Notes: generated from the letters alone by a model not told the origin. Counted from the first letter of the stretch, positions 24,807 to 34,045 are shown. The stretch: 64,000 nt of DNA from Neorhizobium alkalisoli (GCF_007829835.1 NZ_VIWP01000016.1:29268-93267); one strand, 5' to 3'. A program made the numbers and translations.

Positions 24807-25688
24807 TCACCGCATGGCGTTGTCGCGACGCCATGCGCCAGGCGTCTGCCCCGATCGCTTCTTGAAGGTGCGGATCAGATGCATGGAATCGTTGAAACCG
24901 GTGGCTTCCGCGATCGTTTCGAGTGGAGTTTGCGAATCGAGAAGCAGCCGCTGGACGAGTTTGACCCTCTCCTCAAGCTGCCACTGGTAGGGTGAAACAC
25001 CCGTCGATGCCTTGAATGCCCGGCAGAAATGCCATTGCGATTGCCCGATCAGGCTGGCGAGTTCCTTGAGTTCGATCTGTCGCGGAAGCTGGTCTCGCAT
25101 GTATTCCGTGACGCGTTTGACCTGCCAGGGCGCCAGCCTTCCGCCTTCCTCGACCTGCTTTCGCGGTGCCGAAAGAAGCGCGAAGACCCCCGCCGTCAGG
25201 CTGTCGCCCAGCAATGTCGAGGCGCTGTCATCCATCGGGATGTCGATCAGCATCCTGACCAGTGCCAGAACGCGATGATCGGTGAACCGCAACTGCGGTT
25301 CCTCGAATGGTTGGACCATAAAATCCTCTTCGAAACGTTCGCGCAGCCGTGGAATGTCGAAGATCAGAATTCCATATCGGCAATAACGCAGATCCTGCGC
25401 AAAGCCCCACAGATGCATGCCGCACGGAATGAGCGCCATGTGATTGGCAGCATGCTCGCGCGCGCAGGCCTGGTTCTGCTTCAGCCGCGGTTCGGTCAGC
25501 CCGCCCACCTCTTCCAGGTTCACGGTAAAGCGCGTGTCATTCTCGTAAAGCAGGGAATGCAGGACGCCGCCATTGGCGTGTTCGTGGACGTCCTCCACCG
25601 TGACCCCGTTCCAGGTCTGCGATCGCCGCTCGATGCTGATGACGTTTTCTGGCAGATCGCTTTCGAAAATTACGGGCATGCCGATCAT
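24807..25688 (-). CDS. AraC-family regulator, paralogue 1 of 3
   Basis: A 293-residue AraC/XylS regulator. The C-terminal double helix-turn-helix is IELKELASLIGQSQWHFCRAFKASTGVSPYQWQLEERV then ETIAEATGFNDSMHLIRTFKKRSGQTP (residues ~195-285). The N-terminal ~180 residues form a ligand domain starting SDLPENVISIERRSQTWNG. The whole protein is clearly related to those at 25862-26722 and 40832-41704. It is convergent with the ABM gene (27-base gap) and probably regulates nearby hydrolase or oxidoreductase genes. Confidence 0.87.
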   Translation of the reverse strand: MIGMPVIFESDLPENVISIERRSQTWNGVTVEDVHEHANGGVLHSLLYENDTRFTVNLEEVGGLTEPRLKQNQACAREHAANHMALIPCGMHLWGFAQDLRYCRYGILIFDIPRLRERFEEDFMVQPFEEPQLRFTDHRVLALVRMLIDIPMDDSASTLLGDSLTAGVFALLSAPRKQVEEGGRLAPWQVKRVTEYMRDQLPRQIELKELASLIGQSQWHFCRAFKASTGVSPYQWQLEERVKLVQRLLLDSQTPLETIAEATGFNDSMHLIRTFKKRSGQTPGAWRRDNAMR

Positions 25689-25861
25689 ACTCGACGTTTG
25701 AGGAAGGCGGGTGGCCTTGGGGTGGTGAAGTCATATCGAGACAACACCCTAATGGCCCGCATCGTTCAAACAATGGACGGGAAGTTGCTGCGGCGCGATT
25801 TGCGTAAGAACGTTCAAATCTGAAGACAAAATCCAGCCGGGGCAGCCGTGTCATTGACCGG

Positions 25862-26722
25862 TCAGGAGCGATGCGTCTTCCGCCAGATGCCGGGCGGCAT
25901 GCCGAACTTCAGCCTGAATTGGCGAGAGAGATGCATGGAATCGGAAAATCCGGCCGAGGCCGCAATGCTCTCGACCGGTTCGTCGGTGCTCAGCAAAAGG
26001 TGCCGGGCCTTCTTCAATCGCGCATCGAGCTGCCATTGATAGGGCGACAATCCGGTCGAGGCCTTGAACATGCGCGAGAAATGCCACTGCGACATGCCCG
26101 CAAGACCAGCCAGCTCGCATAGCTCGATCTGCTTTGGAAGCTGATCCTGTATATAGCTGACAACCAGCGACAAGGCCCGATCGGAGAGCCCTGATCCGAT
26201 CGGTTCCGTGCCTTCGCTCGAAAGCAAGGCGAAGACTGCCGATGTCAGACTGTCTCCCAGCAGGGTCATGGACTGGTCATCATCGGAGAGGCCGATCAGA
26301 ATTCGCACCAGCTCATGTATCCGGCGATGGGTGAACCTGAGCCTTGGGGTCTCGAAGAATTTGGCCTGAAAATCATCCTTGAAACGCTGTTCGAGCGTGC
26401 CGAGGTCGAAAAGAAGCAGGGCGTACCGGCTATATTGCAATTCCTTGGTCGCATGGCCCCAGAGGGGCATGCCGCGCGGCACCAGCGTCATGTGATTGGG
26501 CTTGTGATCGAGCAAGCAGGCTTCGCCAGGTTTCAGGCGCGGTTCGGTGACGCCACCGACTTCGTCAAGCGCCAGGGCGATGCCCGTCTCTCCTTCATTG
26601 AGCAGAGGATGGAGGACTTCGCCCTTCGTGTATTCATGCACATCGACGATCGTCACGCCATTCCAGGACTGAAAACGCCGCTCTACGCGCACGACATTCT
26701 CGTGCAGCTCCTCGCCGCTCAT
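25862..26722 (-). CDS. AraC-family regulator, paralogue 2 of 3
   Basis: A 286-residue AraC-type protein, the most diverged of the three paralogues. The N-terminal domain begins HENVVRVERRFQSWNGVTIV and the C-terminal helix-turn-helix has IELCELAGLAGMSQWHFSRM then ESIAASAGFSDSMHLSRQFR. It is divergent from the Tat-type alpha/beta hydrolase gene at 26923, which is its likely target. About 170 bases separate it from the neighbouring paralogue on the same strand. The tandem position suggests duplication followed by divergence of ligand range. Confidence 0.87.
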   Translation of the reverse strand: MSGEELHENVVRVERRFQSWNGVTIVDVHEYTKGEVLHPLLNEGETGIALALDEVGGVTEPRLKPGEACLLDHKPNHMTLVPRGMPLWGHATKELQYSRYALLLFDLGTLEQRFKDDFQAKFFETPRLRFTHRRIHELVRILIGLSDDDQSMTLLGDSLTSAVFALLSSEGTEPIGSGLSDRALSLVVSYIQDQLPKQIELCELAGLAGMSQWHFSRMFKASTGLSPYQWQLDARLKKARHLLLSTDEPVESIAASAGFSDSMHLSRQFRLKFGMPPGIWRKTHRS

Positions 26723-26922
26723 GAGCCCTCCCGATACCGGCCTGCTGCCTTAAACCCAGAGGTGAAGCCTCACGTGGCCCGCGTAAACCGGAGAAATGGA
26801 TCGACCCGAATTTTGGAGCAAGAACGTACAGCTTGCGCAAGAACGCGCATCGCCGTGCCCCATCACGCCGCATAGGTTGGCCGCCGTTCTCAAGCATCCT
26901 CTTTCATTCGGATATTCGGATC

Positions 26923-27915
26923 GTGACCACTCCCGACGACAAGACCCTGCCCATCACCCGGCGTGACGCCCTGCTGACCGGCGCCGCATTGGTGGCGACC
27001 GTGTCGCTTTCGGCGGTGCCGAGCCTCGCAGCCAGCAAATCCTCCTCCCACAGCATGAACGGAAAACACCCCATGACCGAGAGCTTCGTTAAAACCAAGG
27101 ACGGCGTCGAAATCTTCTTCAAGGACTGGGGTCCGAAGGATGCCCAACCGATCGTCTTCCATCACGGCTGGCCACTGTCGTCGGACGATTGGGACGCGCA
27201 GATGCTGTTCTTCGTGCAGCACGGTTACCGTGTCGTTGCCCATGACCGCCGCGGCCACGGTCGCTCGCAACAGGTCTCCGAAGGTCACGACATGGACCAT
27301 TATGCCGCCGACGCCTCGGCTGTCGCCGAGCATCTGAACCTGAAGAATGCCGTCCATATCGGCCATTCGACCGGCGGCGGTGAAGTCGCCCGCTATGTCG
27401 CGAAATACGGCCAGCCGCAGGGCCGCGTCGCCAAGGCCGTGCTCGTTTCCGCCGTTCCACCGCTGATGGTCAAGACGGCATCGAACCCCGGTGGCACGCC
27501 GATTGAAGTGTTCGACGGTTTCCGCTCGGCGCTCGCCGCCAACCGCGCGCAGTTTTTCCTCGACGTGCCGACCGGCCCCTTCTACGGCTTCAACCGCGAT
27601 GGCGCGAAAGTCTATCCCGGCGTGATCAGCAACTGGTGGCGCCAGGGCATGATGGGCAGCGTCAAGGCCCATTACGAGGGCATCAAGGCCTTTTCCGAAA
27701 CCGACCAGACGGAAGACCTTAAGAAGATCACCGTGCCGACTCTCGTCATGCATGGCGATGACGATCAGGTGGTGCCGATTGCCGATTCCGGCGAGCTTTC
27801 GGTCAAGCTTCTGAAGAACGGCACGCTCAAGGTCTACAAGGGCTATCCACACGGCATGCTGACGACCCATGCCGATGTCATCAATCCGGACCTGCTCGCC
27901 TTCGTCAAGGCCTGA
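26923..27915 (+). CDS. exported alpha/beta hydrolase (chloroperoxidase/arylesterase type)
   Basis: A 330-residue protein from GTG 26923 with a twin-arginine signal (PITRRDALLTGAALVATVSLSAVPSLAAS) ahead of a non-haem chloroperoxidase-like alpha/beta hydrolase. The Ser nucleophile is in GHSTGGGEVA, Asp in MHGDDDQVVP and His in GYPHGM; the oxyanion strand is FHHGWPLSSDDWD. Family members act as esterases or perhydrolases. The GTG start is preferred because it begins the signal; the frame is open further upstream but that part is the AraC/hydrolase intergenic region. Divergent from AraC paralogue 2. Confidence 0.82.
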   Translation: MTTPDDKTLPITRRDALLTGAALVATVSLSAVPSLAASKSSSHSMNGKHPMTESFVKTKDGVEIFFKDWGPKDAQPIVFHHGWPLSSDDWDAQMLFFVQHGYRVVAHDRRGHGRSQQVSEGHDMDHYAADASAVAEHLNLKNAVHIGHSTGGGEVARYVAKYGQPQGRVAKAVLVSAVPPLMVKTASNPGGTPIEVFDGFRSALAANRAQFFLDVPTGPFYGFNRDGAKVYPGVISNWWRQGMMGSVKAHYEGIKAFSETDQTEDLKKITVPTLVMHGDDDQVVPIADSGELSVKLLKNGTLKVYKGYPHGMLTTHADVINPDLLAFVKA

Positions 27916-27946
27916 CCGCGCCGCCAGCCTTTAGGCCTTGACCGCT

Positions 27947-27974
27947 GTCCCCGGCACCTCGTCGCGCCGGGGAC
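27947..27974 (+). terminator. terminator-like hairpin after the alpha/beta hydrolase
   Basis: GTCCCCGGC (27947-27955) pairs with GCCGGGGAC (27966-27974) around a 10-base loop, 31 bases after the hydrolase stop and 28 bases before the MFS gene. No clear T-run follows. Confidence 0.5.
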
Positions 27975-28002
27975 GGCCCCTTCCATCTGCACGGAGCCCG
28001 GT

Positions 28003-29199
28003 ATGACAGAGATCTCCGATCGCCCGCGATCGTCATGGGCCGCGGTCCTTTCGGTCGCGATCGGCACTTTCGTCATCGTAACAAGCGAATTCCTGCCGAT
28101 CGGCCTGTTGTCGCATATCGCCGGCGCATTCGACGTGCCGGCGGGTGAGGCCGGTATATTGGTGACGATCCCCGGCATGATGGCAGCAATCGCCGCACCG
28201 GTGTGCACGATCGCCGCGCGGGCGATCGACCGGCGTCTTCTCCTTCTCGCCTTCACCTGTCTCGTCGTCTTCTCCAACGCCCTGATGGCGACCGCATCGT
28301 CATTCCCGATCGCCCTGATCGCCAGGGCGATCCTCGGCGTCAGCGTCGGCGGGTTCTGGACCTTTGCCGCCGCGGTCGGCCGCAAGCTCGTCGAACAACG
28401 CCATGGCAGCCGTGCCACGACGATCATCATGGCCGGTATTTCCATCGGCACCGTGGTCGGTGTTCCGATCGGCTCGACGCTCGACGGTCTCTTCGGCTGG
28501 CGGCTGGCGTTCGGGTCTGTCGCAGGGCTGGGGCTTGCAGTGATGATCGCCCAGGCGCTCCTCCTGCCGCGGATCGCGATCGCCACCGCTCATACGGTGC
28601 GAGGGCTTTTCGCAGCGGCGACCAATCGCAGGCTTGCGCTCGCTTTTATCGCGGTGGCGCTCGCGGCAGCCGGACATTTTGCCGCCTATACCTATCTTGA
28701 GCCGCATCTGGTGACGGATGCCGGCGTTACGCCTTCAATGCTGGGATGGGTCTTGGCCGTCTACGGTCTGGCAGGCGTTGCCGGAACCTATCTGGGCGAA
28801 CTGTTCGGCCGCAGCAGACCCCAGGTCGGATTTTTCGGACTGGCGCTTGTCATGACGATTGCCATCGCGGCAACGGCTGCATCCACGCAAAACCTGCCGC
28901 TCGAAATCCTCTGGGTCGCCCTTTGGGGTGCAGCCTTCGGCGCCGTACCGGTCTGCATCCAGCTCTGGACCTACGCCGCCGATCCGGAACGGTTCGAAGC
29001 CAGTTCCGCGCTGATCGTCACCGTTTTCCAGATCTCGCTGGCAGCCGGCTCCTATCTCGGCGGCCGGGTGGCCGATGGGTTTGGCGTGACCATGGCTTTC
29101 GGCAGCGGCGCCATCCTCAATCTCGCCTGCGGCCTCATCGTCGGGATCGCGCTCCGCATCGGCAGTCGAACCCGAGCCGCAGGCACAAGAGCGATATGA
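28003..29199 (+). CDS. MFS drug/sugar efflux transporter (DHA1 type)
   Basis: A 398-residue MFS transporter with 12 predicted membrane segments, of the AraJ/SotB-like DHA1 group. The opening VLSVAIGTFVIVTSEFLPIGLLSHIA and the segments ILVTIPGMMAAIAAPV and GRKLVEQRHGSRATTIIMAG match this group. It probably exports a small organic compound. It is on the same strand as the hydrolases either side (88 and 76 base gaps) and may form part of one detoxification unit. Substrate unknown. Confidence 0.85.
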   Translation: MTEISDRPRSSWAAVLSVAIGTFVIVTSEFLPIGLLSHIAGAFDVPAGEAGILVTIPGMMAAIAAPVCTIAARAIDRRLLLLAFTCLVVFSNALMATASSFPIALIARAILGVSVGGFWTFAAAVGRKLVEQRHGSRATTIIMAGISIGTVVGVPIGSTLDGLFGWRLAFGSVAGLGLAVMIAQALLLPRIAIATAHTVRGLFAAATNRRLALAFIAVALAAAGHFAAYTYLEPHLVTDAGVTPSMLGWVLAVYGLAGVAGTYLGELFGRSRPQVGFFGLALVMTIAIAATAASTQNLPLEILWVALWGAAFGAVPVCIQLWTYAADPERFEASSALIVTVFQISLAAGSYLGGRVADGFGVTMAFGSGAILNLACGLIVGIALRIGSRTRAAGTRAI

Positions 29200-29275
29200 C
29201 ATTGCCTTGCTCCGACTTTCGCCGGCCTCCCTCACCGGCTTCTTCACTCGCTCAACCTCATCCCAGGATCCTCCC

Positions 29276-30544
29276 ATGACCGATGACACCCCAAAGTCAA
29301 ACCGCCGACATCTCCTGAAGCTCGCAGTCGCCGCGCCCGCCGCCTTGGCTATAGCCTCCTCGGCAGACGCAAAAACCGCACCGTTTTCATTGCCGCCGGC
29401 AAATGATGGCCTGACGCCCTTCAAGGTCTCCATCCCGCAGGCTGCGATCGACGATCTGAAGCGCCGGCTTGGAGCCACAAGATGGCCCGAAAAGGAGACC
29501 ATCGAGGACTGGTCTCAGGGTGTACCTCTGGCAAAGGCCAAGGCGCTCGTCTCCTACTGGCGGAATAAATACGACTGGCGCCGGTTCGAGCGGCAGATCA
29601 ACGCCTATCCTCAGTTCCGCACGAAAATCGATGGTCTCGGGATTCACTTCATCCATGTGAAGTCGAAGCACGAAAACGCCCTGCCGATCATCCTTACCCA
29701 TGGATGGCCGGGCTCCGTCGTCGAATTCCTGAAGGTGATCGGGCCGCTGACCGATCCCACCGCCCATGGCGGCAAGGCGGAAGATGCCTTCCATGTCGTC
29801 ATCCCCTCGCAACCCGGTTTCGGCTTTTCCGACAAACCGAGCGAGGTCGGCTGGACCGTGGTGCGCACCGCCAACGCCTGGGGCGTGCTGATGAAGCGCC
29901 TCGGCTATACCAGGTGGGTGGCACAAGGCGGCGACTGGGGTTCGGGCGTCACACACGCGCTCGGCCATGTCCGCCCCGAAGGCTTGGTTGCCGCGCATGT
30001 CAACTGGCCGCTCGTCTTCCCCGAAAAATTCCCGGACAACCCGACGCCGGAGGAAAAGGCTGCCATGGACGCCGCGATGAAATTCGCAAGCGACCAGTTC
30101 GGCTATTTCAAGGAACAGGCGACCCGGCCGCAGACGATCGGCTATGCGCTCGAGGATTCGCCCGTCGGCCAGGCCACCTGGATCTACGAGAAATTCCAGG
30201 CCTGGACCGATAACAAGGGCGAGCCGGAGGATGCGCTGACGACCGACGAGATGCTGGACGACATCGCGCTCTACTGGTTCACCGGCACCGCAGCGTCCTC
30301 TGCACGCATCTACTGGGAGAACGCCCGTAATGGCGGCGGCTTCGATGCCGGCCGTATAGAGCTGCCGATGGCCGCGACCATTTTCCCCAAGGAGATCTAC
30401 CGGGCCCCGAAGGCATGGGCTGAGGCACATTGGCCGAACCTCTTCTACTGGAATGAGGTCGACAAGGGCGGCCATTTCGCCGCCTTCGAGCAGCCGGCGC
30501 TTTTCTCGGAAGAGATGCGCAAGGCATTCCGTTCGATCCGCTGA
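29276..30544 (+). CDS. exported epoxide hydrolase, copy 1 (EHN plus alpha/beta hydrolase)
   Basis: A 422-residue protein starting at ATG 29276 with a twin-arginine signal (SNRRHLLKLAVAAPAALAIA). An epoxide-hydrolase N-terminal (EHN) domain (FKVSIPQAAIDDLKRRLGAT, EDWSQGVPL) precedes an alpha/beta hydrolase: oxyanion THGWPGSVVEFLKV, nucleophile Asp in AQGGDWGSGV, lid, and His in DKGGHFAAFEQP. It should hydrate epoxides to diols, probably in the periplasm if the Tat signal works. Closely related to the gene at 31155-32429. Confidence 0.87.
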   Translation: MTDDTPKSNRRHLLKLAVAAPAALAIASSADAKTAPFSLPPANDGLTPFKVSIPQAAIDDLKRRLGATRWPEKETIEDWSQGVPLAKAKALVSYWRNKYDWRRFERQINAYPQFRTKIDGLGIHFIHVKSKHENALPIILTHGWPGSVVEFLKVIGPLTDPTAHGGKAEDAFHVVIPSQPGFGFSDKPSEVGWTVVRTANAWGVLMKRLGYTRWVAQGGDWGSGVTHALGHVRPEGLVAAHVNWPLVFPEKFPDNPTPEEKAAMDAAMKFASDQFGYFKEQATRPQTIGYALEDSPVGQATWIYEKFQAWTDNKGEPEDALTTDEMLDDIALYWFTGTAASSARIYWENARNGGGFDAGRIELPMAATIFPKEIYRAPKAWAEAHWPNLFYWNEVDKGGHFAAFEQPALFSEEMRKAFRSIR

Positions 30545-30579
30545 ACCCGATCCAAACCACCACCAAGAGGAAACTTAAA

Positions 30580-31017
30580 ATGACCAGCAACGAGGCCGTG
30601 ATCCGCGAACTCTACCGCACCGCCGAGGTGAAGGATGTCGACGCGTTCGTCGCGCTTTTTGCCGAGGGCGGATATTTCTGGGACGTTTCGGCAGGTGCCA
30701 AATATTACGGCCGGGAAATCGGCAATACGGTCGAGATCTATGCGAAAGCCTTTCACGACATGCACCGCGAACTCGGTAATTTCTACGTCATGGGCGATGT
30801 TGTCATCGTCGAGCTGACGCTCAACGGCACCCAGACCGGACCGCTCGCCCTTCCCGCCGGCACGATCGGGCCGACCGGACGTGAGATGCATGCGCCATGC
30901 TGCGACGTCTTCCATCTGAAGGACGGCAAGGTGACATCTTTCCACTGCTATACTGCCGCAACGATCATTCTGGGGCAGCTCGGCGTGCTCGGCAATCTCG
31001 GCGCCTCGCTGATCTGA
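30580..31017 (+). CDS. SnoaL-like/NTF2-fold protein
   Basis: A 145-residue cone-shaped NTF2-fold protein of the SnoaL-like group. It opens with AVIRELYRTAEVKDVDAFVALFAEGGYFWD and ends with the DVFHLKDGKVTSFHCY strand pair. Members include isomerases, hydrolases and binding proteins; without catalytic residues known for this branch no reaction can be assigned. It lies between two epoxide hydrolase paralogues (35 bases after copy 1, 137 before copy 2) on the same strand, so it may act on the same substrate class. Good ribosome site AGAGGAA before the ATG. Confidence 0.8.
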   Translation: MTSNEAVIRELYRTAEVKDVDAFVALFAEGGYFWDVSAGAKYYGREIGNTVEIYAKAFHDMHRELGNFYVMGDVVIVELTLNGTQTGPLALPAGTIGPTGREMHAPCCDVFHLKDGKVTSFHCYTAATIILGQLGVLGNLGASLI

Positions 31018-31154
31018 TGGTGCCGGATCCTGCATGATGGCCGGGATTATCCACCTCAATGGATAGTACGTCTAATCGTGGCGACTTCTGACAGTCCGAG
31101 AGGGGAATTATTTTCCCCTCATCGAATGGATTTCTCCCACCCCGGACAACATCA

Positions 31155-32429
31155 ATGACCCCGACAAGCAAGACCTCATCCGCCGGCTTCGACCCGTCTC
31201 GCCGATTTCTGCTGACGGCTGCCGCTGCCCTTCCCGTCATCGCCGCCGTCGAACCGGCTGCCGCTGCGCCAGCAAGTCTGGCGATACCCGTAGCCACCGA
31301 AGCTGTCACACCGTTCAAGGTAAAGATCCCGGCTGTCGCGATCGACGACCTCAGGACCCGCCTGAAGATGGCCCGGCTTCCCGAAAAAGAGACGGTCGAT
31401 GACTGGTCGCAGGGTGCGCCGCTGCACTCCGTCGAATTGCTTCTCACCTATTGGCGGGACAAGTACGACATGCGGCGGATCGAGAAACGCCTCAATGCCT
31501 ATCCGCAGTTCCGCACCGAGATCGATGGCCTCGGCATCCACTTCATCCATGTGAAGTCGAAGCATGATGGCGCACGGCCGCTGATCCTCACCCATGGCTG
31601 GCCGGGATCCGTCATCGAGTTTCTCAACGTCATCGACCCGCTGACCAACCCGACCGCCCATGGTGGAAAGGCAGAGGATGCGTTCCATGTGGTCATTCCC
31701 TCCCTGCCCGGCTTCGGTTTTTCCGACAAACCGACGAAGACCGGCTGGGGCCTGCCGCGTATCGCAAAAGCGTGGGCCGTGCTGATGCAGCGTTTGGGAT
31801 ATACGGAATATTATGCACAGGGCGGCGATTACGGCGCCGGTGTCACGACCTGGATGGCCAAGCAGCACGTGCCCGGCCTGAAGGGCATCCACCTCAACCT
31901 TCCGATCCTCTTTCCACCGCCGATCGAAGGCACACCGACCGCCGAAGAGCAGGCGTCGATTGCGCAACTGATCGCATACGGCACCCACGAAGCCGGTTAT
32001 GCCAAGCTCCAGACGACACGGCCGCAGACGATAGGTTACGCGCTCACCGACTCCCCGATCGGGCAAGCAAGCTGGATCTACGAGAAATTCGGCAACTGGA
32101 CCGATTCCGACCATCATCCGGAAAAGGCGCTGGGCTACGACCAGATGCTGGACGACATCACCCTTTACTGGCTGACGGAAACCGCGGCTTCCTCCGCCCG
32201 GCTCTACTGGGAAAGTTTCGAGACGACCTTCACCCCGCAGAAACTGGATATTCCGGTCGGCGTCAGCGTCTTTCCGGGCGAACTGTTCCGCCCGCTGAAA
32301 ATCTGGGGCGATCGCATGTATTCGAAGCTCACTTATTGGGGCGAGGCAGCCCATGGCGGCCATTTCGCCGCCTTCGAGCAACCGCAGATCTTTACGGAAG
32401 AGCTGCGCAGGGCTTTCGCCACGATGTAG
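31155..32429 (+). CDS. exported epoxide hydrolase, copy 2
   Basis: A 424-residue paralogue of the protein at 29276-30544. It again has a twin-arginine signal (PSRRFLLTAAAALPVIAAV), an EHN domain (FKVKIPAVAIDDLRTRL), oxyanion loop THGWPGSVIEFLNV, nucleophile Asp in AQGGDYGAGV and a terminal His in HGGHFAAFEQP. The signal peptides are unrelated in detail while the catalytic domains match closely, as expected after an older duplication. It is the last gene before the ~380-base non-coding stretch in front of the copper module. Confidence 0.87.
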   Translation: MTPTSKTSSAGFDPSRRFLLTAAAALPVIAAVEPAAAAPASLAIPVATEAVTPFKVKIPAVAIDDLRTRLKMARLPEKETVDDWSQGAPLHSVELLLTYWRDKYDMRRIEKRLNAYPQFRTEIDGLGIHFIHVKSKHDGARPLILTHGWPGSVIEFLNVIDPLTNPTAHGGKAEDAFHVVIPSLPGFGFSDKPTKTGWGLPRIAKAWAVLMQRLGYTEYYAQGGDYGAGVTTWMAKQHVPGLKGIHLNLPILFPPPIEGTPTAEEQASIAQLIAYGTHEAGYAKLQTTRPQTIGYALTDSPIGQASWIYEKFGNWTDSDHHPEKALGYDQMLDDITLYWLTETAASSARLYWESFETTFTPQKLDIPVGVSVFPGELFRPLKIWGDRMYSKLTYWGEAAHGGHFAAFEQPQIFTEELRRAFATM

Positions 32430-32610
32430 TCTCCGGCGCCCCGCTGCGTGGAATAATTCGCCCCCCAATTTACCACTGGATCTCGTCGCCGACACGCCGG
32501 GAGCATGGCGGCGCGCCCGTAAGGCCAATCCTGTTGAAGATCGGCGCACGGAAAAGCACGAGGCTTCGTGACCATTTGGACAATCCTATTGGCGAAGTCC
32601 CAGCGCCTGC

Positions 32611-32710
32611 CGGATGTGAGCAATAAGATACAATTTGCGCAATTCCTCACATCCGCAAAGCGCCTCACGCAATGCATGGTGAAAAGGTGATCCGGTCATC
32701 CGGATCACCT
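32611..32710. repeat. two inverted repeats in the intergenic region before copC
   Basis: CGGATGTGAG (32611-32620) is mirrored by CTCACATCCG (32646-32655), with TTGCGCAA lying between them. A second element, AGGTGATCCGG (32685-32695) and CCGGATCACCT (32700-32710), is a perfect 11-bp stem with a TCAT loop. On the minus strand it is followed by four T. They lie in the 380-base non-coding gap between the second epoxide hydrolase and copC, and may terminate the former or bind a regulator. Confidence 0.5.
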
Positions 32711-32746
32711 GCCTGCTGACCGATCGGCAGAAATTTCATCCATCGG

Positions 32747-32775
32747 GGAATAGGCGCCGGCCTCCGGTGTCTACC
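32747..32775 (+). promoter_or_regulatory. candidate ECF-sigma promoter before copC
   Basis: GGAATA (32747-32752), 16 bases, then GTCTACC (32769-32775), 35 bases before the copC start. The same two boxes with the same 16-base spacing recur before the DUF305 gene (34065-34093). They are plausible -35 and -10 elements for the ECF sigma encoded at 36135; that the sigma recognises them is inferred. Confidence 0.65.
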
Positions 32776-32810
32776 GTCACAGTCGAACAACTTGAAAAGG
32801 GAAGACTGCC

Positions 32811-33176
32811 TTGCGACGCCAAATCCTCGTGCCTGCCCTATCGCTGCTTCTGTCGATTACTATCGCCAGCGCCGCATCCGCTCACGCGCATCTGAAGACC
32901 TCCACGCCGGCGGACGGCGCGCGCCTGAATGTCTCGCCAGCCAAGATCGCGATCGAAGTGTCCGAACCGGTCGAACCGGCATTCTCGCATCTGGTTCTTC
33001 GGTCTGCCGATGGCCGCGAGGTGCCGCTCGGATCGGAGACGCTTGAAGCCGGAGAGCACCTGACCGCCTCGCCGTTGATGACATTGCCTGCGGGCCACTA
33101 CACAGTGGAATGGAGCGTGCTTGCGGTCGATGGCCATCGCACGTCCGGCACCACGAGCTTCGAGGTGATGTCGTGA
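32811..33176 (+). CDS. copC: CopC-type periplasmic copper-binding protein
   Basis: A 121-residue protein with a signal peptide (LVPALSLLLSITIASAASAHA) and the CopC beta-sandwich: the N-terminal His (AHAHLKTSTPADGARLN), EVSEPVEPAFSHLVL and GHYTVEWSVLAVDGHRTSG, with His residues of the copper site at both ends. It should bind Cu(II) in the periplasm and work with the membrane protein CopD, whose gene overlaps its stop. The start is TTG 32811, which gives the standard signal. The candidate ECF promoter is 35 bases upstream. Confidence 0.88.
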   Translation: MRRQILVPALSLLLSITIASAASAHAHLKTSTPADGARLNVSPAKIAIEVSEPVEPAFSHLVLRSADGREVPLGSETLEAGEHLTASPLMTLPAGHYTVEWSVLAVDGHRTSGTTSFEVMS

Positions 33177-34045
33177 CGCCGCATGCTGCCCTTATCGTCG
33201 AACGTATGGCGAGAGATGCGGGCCTGTCGCTGATCTGGGGCGCCGGTGGGTTTGCGCTGATTGCCGGCGAGGAACTCCAGAAACCGCTAGTGGCGGTTCT
33301 GCGCCGCCCCATTCAGATCGCCGTCACGCTGGCAACGACGTCGGCGCTCGCAACCATACCCTTCGAGACGGCTGAATTCGGCCTCGGGTGGCAGGCGGCC
33401 CTGCAGCCCGAGCTGCTTTGGAGCGTGGCATCTCAGACGCATGCCGGGATTTCCGCCACCGCTCAAGCCGTGATCTGCATCGCAATGGTGGGTGCCTTCG
33501 CCACCGGGCGGGAAAAGCTTGGTGTCGGCCTCGCCGGCCTTGCGCTGGCGGAAGTGCCGACGACCGGACATTTGGCCGAAGGACTGGACCTTGCCGGAAT
33601 CGCGCATATCGGCATCGCCGCCGTCCATATATTGTCGGCGGCCGCCTGGGTGGGCGCGCTCTTGCCCTTCATCGCACTGGTACATCTGTCGCGATCTCCG
33701 CAGCTCAGAACAGCGGCCATATCGGCGATGCGCCTTTTCTCCCGCGGCGGCCACGTCGCAGTTGGCCTCGTCCTCTTGACCGGCATCGTCAACATCTGGG
33801 TCATCGTCGGGCATTTGCAATTTGAGTGGCATGTCACGTATCAGCGGTATCTTCTGCTGAAGGTCGCGGTGGTTGGCGCCATGTGCGCCATCGCTGTCGT
33901 TGACCGCTACGTCATCGTCCCCCGATGTCCCACAGATCCCCGTTTCGCGCGGAGAGCCCTGATGGCTGGCGCCGCCTGCGAGATCGCGCTCGGGCTTTGC
34001 GCCTTTGCACTCGTCGCCACCTTCGGGCTCGAAGACCCGAGCTGA
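33173..34045 (+). CDS. copD: CopD-type copper-resistance membrane protein
   Basis: A 290-residue membrane protein with about eight helices, matching CopD/YebZ. Typical segments are HIGIAAVHILSAAAWVGALLPF, RLFSRGGHVAVGLVLLTGIVNIWVIVG and RYLLLKVAVVGAMCAIAVVDRY, containing the conserved His and Arg. It is thought to move copper delivered by CopC. GTG 33173 overlaps the copC stop (GTGA); a longer frame upstream runs out of phase through copC. Confidence 0.87.
   Translation: MTPHAALIVERMARDAGLSLIWGAGGFALIAGEELQKPLVAVLRRPIQIAVTLATTSALATIPFETAEFGLGWQAALQPELLWSVASQTHAGISATAQAVICIAMVGAFATGREKLGVGLAGLALAEVPTTGHLAEGLDLAGIAHIGIAAVHILSAAAWVGALLPFIALVHLSRSPQLRTAAISAMRLFSRGGHVAVGLVLLTGIVNIWVIVGHLQFEWHVTYQRYLLLKVAVVGAMCAIAVVDRYVIVPRCPTDPRFARRALMAGAACEIALGLCAFALVATFGLEDPS

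Noticed and set aside
31176..32549. Minus-strand frame of 457 residues over epoxide hydrolase copy 2
   Set aside because: Antisense shadow; the same kind of shadow appears opposite copy 1 (29387-30475).
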